Part shown: piece after piece, positions 15,348 through 23,356 of the stretch | Layout: the number at the start of each line of letters is the position of its first letter | Numbering within the stretch: the stretch's first letter is position 1 | NCBI GenBank assembly: GCA_046154695.1 | Contig: JBJXFI010000196.1 | Location: 1-36,923, forward strand | Reading direction: 5' to 3' | DNA: 36,923 nucleotides | Origin: DALYLB01 sp046154695 | Lineage (GTDB): Bacteria; Acidobacteriota; Blastocatellia; RBC074 | Made by a program: the position numbers and the translations under genes | Notes under the pieces: model-generated | What the model was told of the DNA's origin: nothing | The model's input: the letters and a program-made list of their open reading frames with translations, nothing else | Database searches by the model: none

Positions 15348-16610
15348 TCAGATCGTCACGTTGTTGGGTCTCGAATAGATCGCCTGAACGACCGTGATGT
15401 TGCGCGTGCGAAATGTGGCTTCGCAATTCGTGAGATAGTAGTTCCACTTCCGAATGAATCGCTCGTCGAACCCCTGCGCGAGAACCGCTTCCAGGTTGTG
15501 GTTGAATCGTTCCCGCCAGGTCGCCGTCGTCCGCGCGTAATGCAATCCCATCTCCTCCAGGTTCCAGAGCTGCAGATCGCCGGTCTCATTGATCGCCTCG
15601 TTCATGACGCCGATTGATGGCAACAGCCCGCCCGGGAAGATGTGCTTCTGCATCCAGGTGACGTTCTTCCTGTGGCTTTCGTACCGTGAGTCCGGGCAGG
15701 TGATCGCCTGAATCGCCAGCAGACCGTATCTGTTCAACAGCTCGTGGCACTTTTTGAAAAAGCTGTTGAAGTATTCGTGGCCAACCGCTTCGATCATTTC
15801 AATGGAAACGATCTTGTCGAATTTTCCGGTGACGTTTCGATAATCGGTCAATTGAAAATCGATCTGGCCGGAAAGGCCTTCCGCGGCGACGCGGTCCCTC
15901 GCATACTTCAACTGCTCCTCTGAGATGGTGATCGAAGTAACCCGGCAATCGTAATTTCGCGCGGCGTGGACGGCGAATCCGCCCCATCCCCCGCCGATTT
16001 CCAGCACGTGGTCCGACGATGTGAGCTTCAGCTTCCGGCACAGCCGGTCGTACTTTTCGGTTTGCGCCGATTCCAATGACTGGTCCGGCGAGCTGAAATA
16101 ACCGCATGAGTAGGTCATGCTCGGGTCGAGAAAGAGTTTGTAAAAATCGTTTCCCAGGTCGTAATGCTCCGAGATGTTGCGCCGGGCTCCCGCCTGATTA
16201 TTGGCGCGCAGCCTGTGACGAAGGCGATTGAACACCAGCAGAAAGTCGGTCAACGGAAGCCGGCGCTTCGAGCTGTGGGCCGCCGGCGCGTGCTCCAGGT
16301 TGACGAGAAACCACGAAAGAACGCCGACGACATCCTCCGTCTCCCAGTCGCCGTCCACATAGGATTCGCCGAGCCCGACCTCGCCGTGAAGAATGCACTT
16401 TTTGAAGAAGGCCGGGTTCAGAATCCTGAGCGCGGCCTCGGGGCCGGGCGCTTTTTGCCCATAAATGATCTCTTCCCCGCCGGGAAGCACGACGCGCAGC
16501 CTCCCCGCGGGCAGGGGGGCGAGAACCCGGTCGAAGATCCTTCGATAGATTCGATCGCTGGTTTTCGCCTCGGGGACGGCGGAGGCTGCTCCGTTCGTTC
16601 GGTGTTCCAT
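15348..16610 (-). CDS. Cyclopropane-fatty-acyl-phospholipid synthase family methyltransferase
   Basis: The ATG at 16610, preceded by GGAGGG, gives 420 residues; the longer open frame runs into the desaturase. The protein has the CFA-synthase layout: an N-terminal lipid-binding part (LRILNPAFFKKCILHGEVGLGESYVDGDW), ISEHYDLGNDFYKLFLDPSMTYSCGYF, the SAM motif LEIGGGWGG (~203-211), SIEMIEAVGHEYFNSFF and WMQKHIFPGG. Family members methylenate or methylate cis double bonds of phospholipid acyl chains using SAM. The gene starts 4 bp after the desaturase stop, so its substrate is plausibly made by that enzyme. The exact product (cyclopropane or methyl-branched) cannot be told. Confidence 0.92.
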   Translation of the reverse strand: MEHRTNGAASAVPEAKTSDRIYRRIFDRVLAPLPAGRLRVVLPGGEEIIYGQKAPGPEAALRILNPAFFKKCILHGEVGLGESYVDGDWETEDVVGVLSWFLVNLEHAPAAHSSKRRLPLTDFLLVFNRLRHRLRANNQAGARRNISEHYDLGNDFYKLFLDPSMTYSCGYFSSPDQSLESAQTEKYDRLCRKLKLTSSDHVLEIGGGWGGFAVHAARNYDCRVTSITISEEQLKYARDRVAAEGLSGQIDFQLTDYRNVTGKFDKIVSIEMIEAVGHEYFNSFFKKCHELLNRYGLLAIQAITCPDSRYESHRKNVTWMQKHIFPGGLLPSIGVMNEAINETGDLQLWNLEEMGLHYARTTATWRERFNHNLEAVLAQGFDERFIRKWNYYLTNCEATFRTRNITVVQAIYSRPNNVTI

Positions 16611-16614
16611 CGGG

Positions 16615-17493
<879 letters not shown>

Positions 17494-17512
17494 TTCGGAT
17501 AATCATCCACAA

Positions 17513-17596
17513 AGCGGTTTTCACCCGCATGCGCCCCGGCCCGGGATCGAGATGAGGAGAATGGAACAGACGGAGCGCATGCAAGTGAAAACCGCT
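17513..17596. repeat. 84-bp inverted repeat between adaptor and desaturase genes
   Basis: Arms of 22 bp at 17513-17534 (AGCGGTTTTCAC-CC-GCATGCGC) and 17575-17596 (its inverted copy with TT in place of CC), separated by 40 bp. Twenty of 22 positions pair. It lies 4 bp past the adaptor stop and 19 bp before the desaturase start. It could be a mobile miniature repeat, an mRNA-processing or attenuation hairpin, or a twin operator controlling the lipid genes. Confidence 0.8.
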
Positions 17597-17600
17597 ATAA

Positions 17601-18821
17601 CTACGGTATGACTCGGACCGGTTCGCCGTCCACCACCAGCGCCGAGCCGGAGACGATGACGCGATCGCCGAGCGAGACGCCCTGCGTGACCACGATCATG
17701 TTGCCGTAGGCCTCTCCGAGCTTGATCAGCCGCTGGCGGGCGACCTGTTTGCCGCCCTGTTCGGCCACCACGTGAACGGCGTAACTTTCCGGGCTCTGCT
17801 TCGGCCGCACGATCGCGTTGATCGGGACGACCGCAACCGCCGTCGAGGGCCCGCCCGAGGGCAGGGTGAGCGAGGCGATCATCCCCAGGCGCAGTTGATC
17901 CGGCGGCCGCGAAATGGTGGCCTCCACATCGAAGACGCGGCTTTTGGGATCAGCCGCGGGCGAGATGCGCGAGACCCATCCCCGGAACGCCATGCCCGGG
18001 ACGGCTTCCGCCGTGAACGTCAATGGGGTTCCGAGCTTGACGCGCTTTACGGTCAGGTCCGGAACGCCGAACATCGCCTTGACGGAGGACTTCTCCGCCA
18101 CCACAAAGACGGGGCGCCCCGGAACGACCAGGGCCCCGGGTTCGACCAGCCGCCGCAGGATGTGGCAATTGATGGGGGCGACCAGGACGGCGTCCTGTTC
18201 GGCGAGCTTCGCCTCTCCCAGCAGCGACCGCGCGCCGCTGATACGGGCCTCGACGACTTTGCCCTGGGAGCGAATCGCATCGACCCGGGCCTGGGCCAGT
18301 TCGACCTTGGTTTTGGCGCCTTCGTATTCCGGCCTGATGAGGCTGCGGCTCTCCAGCAGCCGGGTGGCCCGATCCAGGTCCCGCTCCGCCTGCCGCAGCG
18401 CCGCTTCCGCTTCGGCCAGTTGCGCGCGGTTGGTCCCGGTCGTCGATTCCGCCTCCGCCAGCTGCGCCTCCGCCTGTTTCACCTTCGCCGCGAAATCATC
18501 GCCGCGCAGCCGGGCCAGCACCGTCCCCTTCGCGACGCTGTCGCCCTCCTGCACATAACGCATTCCCTGATTCGGGCCGCGAACCTGGTGAATCGCCGTG
18601 AGATACCCGCCGTACTTGAACGCCAGCTCGCTCTGCCCCGAGGGCAGGATGTTGGCGGAATACCTCTCCCCGCCCTCAGCTCCCCCGCCCGGATAATAGT
18701 TCCGTACTTCCTGCACCTGGACGGGCTTGACGGGCTTCTGAATGCTCTCCACGCGGCGGCAGCCGGCCGAACAGGCGGCGCAGAGCAACACCCCGATCAT
18801 CACTTGAAAATTGGTTCTCAT
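17601..18821 (-). CDS. RND periplasmic adaptor (membrane fusion) lipoprotein
   Basis: ATG 18821 gives 406 residues. The N-terminus has a hydrophobic stretch ending in a lipobox-like LLCAAC or CSAGC, suggesting lipid anchoring. The first lipoyl half (GGYLTAIHQV..VQEGDSVAKGTVLARLRGDDF) precedes a long coiled coil rich in Ala/Glu (~115-215), then a second lipoyl half (LVAPINCHILRRLVEPGALVVPGRPVFVV) and beta-barrel and membrane-proximal parts (FRGWVSRISPAADPKSRVFDVEATI, VPINAIV). This is the standard MFP order that links an RND pump to a TolC channel. It lies 77 bp downstream of the TolC-type gene; the cognate pump lies two genes further on. Confidence 0.92.
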   Translation of the reverse strand: MRTNFQVMIGVLLCAACSAGCRRVESIQKPVKPVQVQEVRNYYPGGGAEGGERYSANILPSGQSELAFKYGGYLTAIHQVRGPNQGMRYVQEGDSVAKGTVLARLRGDDFAAKVKQAEAQLAEAESTTGTNRAQLAEAEAALRQAERDLDRATRLLESRSLIRPEYEGAKTKVELAQARVDAIRSQGKVVEARISGARSLLGEAKLAEQDAVLVAPINCHILRRLVEPGALVVPGRPVFVVAEKSSVKAMFGVPDLTVKRVKLGTPLTFTAEAVPGMAFRGWVSRISPAADPKSRVFDVEATISRPPDQLRLGMIASLTLPSGGPSTAVAVVPINAIVRPKQSPESYAVHVVAEQGGKQVARQRLIKLGEAYGNMIVVTQGVSLGDRVIVSGSALVVDGEPVRVIP

Positions 18822-18898
18822 GGCTTTCAATCGCAGCTCACTTCGGTCGACTTGCGAAAAGGATCACCGGCGACCGATGCGCGTCTGTCGGAGAGCGG

Positions 18899-20254
18899 TC
18901 AAAGCTCGCCGATCGCTTTTTCAAGGTCGGCCCGCGCCGTCCAGAAGGCCAGCAGCGCCTGCTGATACCGGCTCTGGGCGTCCGCAAGCGTCGCCTGGGT
19001 CTGCAGCACATCCTTGTAGAGCGCGGCCTCCTGCTCATACTTGTTGGTCGCGACGCGCAGCTTTTCGCGCACGGCGTCCCGCTGGAGTTCGCTGACGCGC
19101 AGGAGCGCCCGCGTCTCGTGCAATCGTCGAAACCGGTCGCTCACCTCGCGCAGGATCAGGGACTCGGCTTCGTGCAGGCCTTCGCGGGCCTGGTCGATCG
19201 TCTTTCGCTTCTCGGCCATCTCGTGTTTTTTGCGGCCCCAGTCAAAAGGCTCCCAGTTCAGGGTAAACCCCACGCCCGAAGTGTTCCGCGGCAGGACGGA
19301 GACGCCGAACGCCGAGAAATAGCCGACCGTGGCGCTGATTTCCGGGATGACCTCGGCCTTCTTGAGGCGGTGATCGTACTCGGCCAGCTTTACTTTCAGT
19401 TGCGCTTCCCTGATCTCGGGCCGCTCGGCCAGCGCGCGGGACTGCGCGAAGGCGAGCTCGATTTCATAGATGGTTGCGGTCGAAACCGGGCTGACGGCGA
19501 ATTCGGCGCGGATGTCGCGCCCCAGCAGATAGTTGAGCAGCTCCTTCGACGCCGCCAGGTTGTTGCGAAGCTTGAGCGCCTCGTACTCTTCCTTCGCCAG
19601 CTGCGTTTTCACGTCGAGGCTTTCAGAGGTGAGCGCGACCTGCCGGACCACATACTCCCCGACGACGCGGTCGAGTTCGCGGTACAGCTTGAGCGTCTCT
19701 TCCGCGGCATCAAGCCCGCTTTGCAGCTGCAGGATCGCGTAATAGCCGCGTTTGATCTGGTGCGTGATCTCCCTGCGCTTCGCCTCCAGTTTGCTCTCGG
19801 CCGCGTCCCGGCTCAGCTCGCTCATCCGGATTCCCAATCCGATGCGATGCAGCTGGGTGAGCGGCTGGGTGGCGCGCACGAGGATAAAGGCGCTCGGCCC
19901 GTGCGAGGACGTGACCACAGTGTCGACCGGCGGAAACGGGCCGATTCCGGGGAACGCCCCGAAAACGCCCCGGTCGAACCGAAACCCGGGCGGGTTGAAC
20001 CACTGCAACTGCTGCACGGAGACGTCAAATCCCGGCAGCCGGCGCGTGTTGATCGCGGCCACACGGTCGGACGCCTTCTCGACCTCCAGTCTCTCGTGAT
20101 TGATCAGCCGGTTATGCCGCAGCGCCAGATCCACCGCCTGCTGCAGCGTCAGCGTTTCACCGGAAGCGCCGGGCCCCGACTGGCACCAGCCCCCGGCCGG
20201 CAGGAGGACGACTGCGCAAAAGACCGCAATCCTGAACAAGCGCGCTTCCTTCAT
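18899..20254 (-). CDS. TolC-type outer membrane efflux channel
   Basis: A 451-residue outer-membrane factor with a signal peptide (FRIAVFCAVVLLPAGGWCQ, ~7-25). The two-fold OEP repeat follows: LTLQQAVDLALRHNRLI near residue 34 and helical hairpins such as LYRELDRVVGEYVVRQVALTS. The second half begins near RALAERPEIREAQLKVKLAEYDH and ends in DVLQTQATLADAQSRYQQALLAFWTARADLEKAIG, the standard closing helix. It would form the trimeric outer-membrane duct of the exporter with the adaptor and RND permease. It lies 50 bp after the patatin stop. Confidence 0.92.
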   Translation of the reverse strand: MKEARLFRIAVFCAVVLLPAGGWCQSGPGASGETLTLQQAVDLALRHNRLINHERLEVEKASDRVAAINTRRLPGFDVSVQQLQWFNPPGFRFDRGVFGAFPGIGPFPPVDTVVTSSHGPSAFILVRATQPLTQLHRIGLGIRMSELSRDAAESKLEAKRREITHQIKRGYYAILQLQSGLDAAEETLKLYRELDRVVGEYVVRQVALTSESLDVKTQLAKEEYEALKLRNNLAASKELLNYLLGRDIRAEFAVSPVSTATIYEIELAFAQSRALAERPEIREAQLKVKLAEYDHRLKKAEVIPEISATVGYFSAFGVSVLPRNTSGVGFTLNWEPFDWGRKKHEMAEKRKTIDQAREGLHEAESLILREVSDRFRRLHETRALLRVSELQRDAVREKLRVATNKYEQEAALYKDVLQTQATLADAQSRYQQALLAFWTARADLEKAIGEL

Positions 20255-20304
20255 CGGAATTCCTACGGCTGCCCCTGTTGAAAGGCAGTTGCAAATTTGT
20301 GATG

Positions 20305-21339
20305 TTACGAGCCCTTGTGGCCCGGTTCGGAAAGATTCTCGTCTGTCTCGTCTCTCTGTATGACCACGGTTCGCCGAAGCCCGGAGCCGGCATCGGCCGC
20401 TTCCTTCCTGTCCTTGCTCTCCGGCGGCTCCGGATCAGGCCGCAACTGCGCCGCACGGGGCGTTTTCGTGAATCCCACGATGGCGGACAGGATCGCGGCC
20501 TTGTGTTTCTCCACCGATTTTTTGCCCGCCTCGACGATTGCCGGCAACTCGTGCACGTCCCAGGGATTGATGGTGTGGTCGAAATCGATCTCGAGAATGA
20601 CGATTTCATGGTGATGCATCTCGATCGAGAGAAACATCTGGCTGCGCGTGAGCGTGCGCATCGTGTTGTCGATATGATGATAAAAGCAGCTGAAAAACCC
20701 CTTTGGCGGGGTCGTCACCTTCTCCTTGAAATCCACCGCGATGATGACGTCCATGTTCCGTTTGATGGCTTCGACCACGGGAACGGGCGCGCTGTAGATG
20801 CCGTCTCCCAGATAGCGGCCATCGATCCGGGTCGGCGGGAACGCGGGAAAGAAGGCGCAGGAGGCATACACGGCGTCGGCAAGCGGCCCCCGGGTCAGGA
20901 CCACGCCCTCTCCCGTGTCCACATCGGTCGTCTGGATCAGCGTGCGCGGAGTCAATTGCTCGATCTTCCTGTCCCCGAAATACTCGCGGAGCGCCGAATG
21001 CCACCGGTCCGGGTTGATGATGCCGGATCTTTTGTCGAAATTTCCCAGGCGCGAACTGAAGATGCCGAGCAATGCCTTGTAATCGAGCTTCGTGAACAGG
21101 CCCTTGTGCAGCCGCTCCATCCCCAGGTCGCGGGCTTCGGTCGGACTGCATCCAATGCCCATCATCGCGCACGCCAGCGCGCCGCCGCTGCACCCGACCA
21201 TCAGGTCGATGGGGATCTTCTGTTCCTGCAAAAACTCGAACAACGCCAGCCCCGCCATCGCCTTGATCCCCCCCGTTCCAAGAACGATGGCGACTTTGGG
21301 CAGCTCCCGCACCCCCGTCGACAAGATCGGTTTGTTCAT
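20305..21339 (-). CDS. Patatin-like phospholipase (NTE/RssA type)
   Basis: A 344-residue protein with the patatin catalytic elements: oxyanion loop GTGGIKAMAG (21-30), nucleophile elbow GCSGG with Ser51 and the dyad Asp179 in YLGDGIYSAPVP. Patatins hydrolyse acyl chains from phospholipids, lysophospholipids or related esters. No signal peptide is evident, so it acts on the cytoplasmic side or is surface-associated. The last ~50 residues are charged and likely disordered. It is second in the seven-gene unit, 42 bp after the STAS gene, and could supply free acyl chains to the desaturase/methyltransferase/exporter genes that follow (inference). Confidence 0.9.
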   Translation of the reverse strand: MNKPILSTGVRELPKVAIVLGTGGIKAMAGLALFEFLQEQKIPIDLMVGCSGGALACAMMGIGCSPTEARDLGMERLHKGLFTKLDYKALLGIFSSRLGNFDKRSGIINPDRWHSALREYFGDRKIEQLTPRTLIQTTDVDTGEGVVLTRGPLADAVYASCAFFPAFPPTRIDGRYLGDGIYSAPVPVVEAIKRNMDVIIAVDFKEKVTTPPKGFFSCFYHHIDNTMRTLTRSQMFLSIEMHHHEIVILEIDFDHTINPWDVHELPAIVEAGKKSVEKHKAAILSAIVGFTKTPRAAQLRPDPEPPESKDRKEAADAGSGLRRTVVIQRDETDENLSEPGHKGS

Positions 21340-21381
21340 AGTCCGCTTCAGCCCCTATGCGATTCGGCCAATCCCTCCGGT

Positions 21382-21771
21382 TTACTTGTTGCCCTTGCGC
21401 GCGCCTTCCCGGGATAACGAGGAAAGCAGTCCGGAGCCGGCGACCCCGGCAATCGCCTCCTCGCGCGTGTCGTAAACGCGCGCCACCATCGAAAAACCGG
21501 TCTTATCGAAAATGTCCTTGGCCGCCTGGCTCAGCGAGTGAAGCGCGACCCTTCCATTCATGTTGATGACCCGTTTGGCCACATTGAGCAGCACGCGAAG
21601 CCCGGCATTATTGATATATTCCACCTGCGAACAATCGATGATCAGCTGCCTCGCGCCCTCCTCGACCAGTTTCACCAGGCTGTCTTCCAATGACTCGGCG
21701 TTATTGTTATCAAGGCGCCCCTGAAGATTGAGAAACAACATATCGGCGCGCTTTTCCTTCGTGATTTCCAC
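21382..21771 (-). CDS. STAS-domain protein (anti-sigma-factor-antagonist-like) lacking the phospho-serine
   Basis: A 129-residue single STAS domain: LFLNLQGRLDNNNAESLEDSL.., LIIDCSQVEYINNAGLRVLLNV.., LHSLSQAAKDIFDKTGF. Start is GTG 21771, fixed by a perfect AAGGAGGT (21777-21785 region) 5 bases upstream. Typical anti-anti-sigma factors carry Ser or Thr just before the AGLR motif; here it is Asn (YINNAGLR, residues 53-58), so kinase control of the SpoIIAB kind looks unlikely. It is the first gene of the lipid/exporter unit. It could act in partner switching constitutively, or as a structural STAS subunit like MlaB in lipid transport. The last ~20 residues are basic. Confidence 0.88.
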   Translation of the reverse strand: MEITKEKRADMLFLNLQGRLDNNNAESLEDSLVKLVEEGARQLIIDCSQVEYINNAGLRVLLNVAKRVINMNGRVALHSLSQAAKDIFDKTGFSMVARVYDTREEAIAGVAGSGLLSSLSREGARKGNK

Positions 21772-21891
21772 GATTTACCTCCTTCGTGTCAGCAATTACA
21801 AGCGGGGCCATCGATAAAAGAACGGTCAATCATATTCGGAGTAAAGTGGGTTTACAAGCTTCGAAAGGCGCGTGAAGACGCCCGCGCGCGG

Positions 21892-23256
21892 TCACGCCGA
21901 TTCCGAAACCAGCCCGGCCAGCCGCTTCTCGCTGTCGCCGAAGCGCTCCAGGCGGACGCCCATAACGTCCATCAGCGAGAGGAAGAGGCTGCAGGCGCGG
22001 CGATTGTCGTCGCCCTGCTTGAGATAATCGAGGATGCGGCCGGTGCGCAGGGCGCCGCCGGCGCTGCCCGCGAGAACGATCGGCAGCTGTTCGGCGCCGT
22101 GCGCGTCGCCATCGAAGAGGCTCGACGCGAACATCAGCGCGGAGTTGTCGAGCAGGGAGGTCCCGCCCTCGTCGATCTGCTTCATCCGCTGCACGAGATA
22201 GGTGAACTGCTGGACGTGGTACTGGTTGGTCTTGAGGTACATGGCCTCGAGTTCCGGGGCCTTGCCGTTGTGGGTCAGATCGAGGTGCAGCGCGCCGCGG
22301 ACGCCCTCGAGGAACCGGAAGTTCATCTGCGAGAGGTCGTTGTTGAGCATCAGGGTGATGATCCGCGTCTTGTCCATCTGGAAGGCGAGGACGATCAGGT
22401 CGAGCATCAGCTTCATGTGCTCGGGAACGTTCTGCGGGATCTGGTCGCCGGGGCGCGGCATGTTCGGCTGCTTGAGCGCCGGACGCCACCCCTCGATCCG
22501 CTCCTCCTTCGCGGCGTGGTCGATGCGCTTCTCGATGTCGCGGATCGATTCCAGATACTCGTCGATCTTCCGGCGATCGACGGCGCTGACGCGCGGCTGG
22601 AGAGCCTGCGCGTCCGCGAGCACCGCGTCGAGAATGCTGCGGTCGAGCTGGCGCCCTTTGCCGTCGCCGACCAGTTGATCGAAGGCCCGCGCCGGATAGA
22701 CCTCCTTCATCGCCGGCTTCGTCGGCGAGGCCCACGAGATCGAGGAGCCGTAGATCATCGAGAGGCCGTCCTCGAGGCGCAGTTCGTTCGGCTCGATCCC
22801 CAGGGCCAGGCTCGGCACGGCCGTGCGATCGCCGATGCGCTGCGCGAGCGCCTGATCGAACGAGGTCCCGACGCGGATCTCCTTCGGGTCCAGGCTGACC
22901 TGCGCGCCCGAGAGCAGATTCATACGGCCCAGATGCGGGCTCGTCGACGAGAGCGCCTTCTGATGATAGAGCCCGCGCAGGAAGATCAGGTCCTCGCGGA
23001 TCGGCCCGAGCGGCGCGGCGGCCGGCCCGAACTCCATCGCGGCCCCGCTCCCCTTCGCCCACCAGTGCTCCGGCTCGACGCCGTTCGAGAAATAGATGTG
23101 CGCCAGCCGCACCGGCGGTTTGCCGCCATCGGCCACGGCCTTGCCGCCATCCCGCGCCGCGATCGGCAGCGACTCCAGCCACGGCAGCGCGAGCGCCACA
23201 CCCGCCCCTCGCAAAAAATTCCGACGCGATCTCGGCTTCTCGTTCTTCATCGTCAT
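21892..23256 (-). CDS. DUF1552 family secreted protein (Tat signal)
   Basis: A 454-residue DUF1552 protein. A twin-arginine-type leader SRRNFLRGAGVALALPWLES lies at residues ~10-29. The family hallmarks follow: RLAHIYFSNGVEPEHWW, HLGRMNLLSGAQ, SLALGIEPNELRLEDGLSMIYGSSISW, MLDLIVLAFQMDKTRIITLMLNND and ALMFASSLFDGDAHGAEQLPIVLAG. DUF1552 genes usually sit beside DUF1592/1588 cytochrome-like genes, as here, in Planctomycetota, Verrucomicrobiota and Acidobacteriota. Their biochemical function is not established; an extracytoplasmic role with the partner protein is inferred. ATG 23256 is preceded by GGGAG. A REP-like doublet lies between this gene and its upstream partner. Confidence 0.9.
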   Translation of the reverse strand: MTMKNEKPRSRRNFLRGAGVALALPWLESLPIAARDGGKAVADGGKPPVRLAHIYFSNGVEPEHWWAKGSGAAMEFGPAAAPLGPIREDLIFLRGLYHQKALSSTSPHLGRMNLLSGAQVSLDPKEIRVGTSFDQALAQRIGDRTAVPSLALGIEPNELRLEDGLSMIYGSSISWASPTKPAMKEVYPARAFDQLVGDGKGRQLDRSILDAVLADAQALQPRVSAVDRRKIDEYLESIRDIEKRIDHAAKEERIEGWRPALKQPNMPRPGDQIPQNVPEHMKLMLDLIVLAFQMDKTRIITLMLNNDLSQMNFRFLEGVRGALHLDLTHNGKAPELEAMYLKTNQYHVQQFTYLVQRMKQIDEGGTSLLDNSALMFASSLFDGDAHGAEQLPIVLAGSAGGALRTGRILDYLKQGDDNRRACSLFLSLMDVMGVRLERFGDSEKRLAGLVSESA

Positions 23257-23276
23257 CGTTCTGCTCCCTGGAACCC

Positions 23277-23348
23277 GTTCGGAGTTCCGCCTTCAGGCGG
23301 CCTGTGGGCATATAACCAAATAGGCCGCCTGAAGGCGGAACTCCGAAC
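23277..23348. repeat. REP-like doublet: perfect 27-bp inverted repeat
   Basis: Arms 23277-23303 and 23322-23348 are exact inverted copies flanking an 18-bp AT-rich spacer. Each arm itself contains a small palindrome, CCGCC-TTCA-GGCGG, behind a GTTCGGAGTT lead, so the element is two hairpin units in opposite orientation, the layout of REP/BIME elements. It occupies almost all the 100 bp between two co-directional genes. Its right arm ends 8 bp from the stop of the DUF1592-family gene. Confidence 0.85.
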
Positions 23349-23356
23349 GATCTTCG

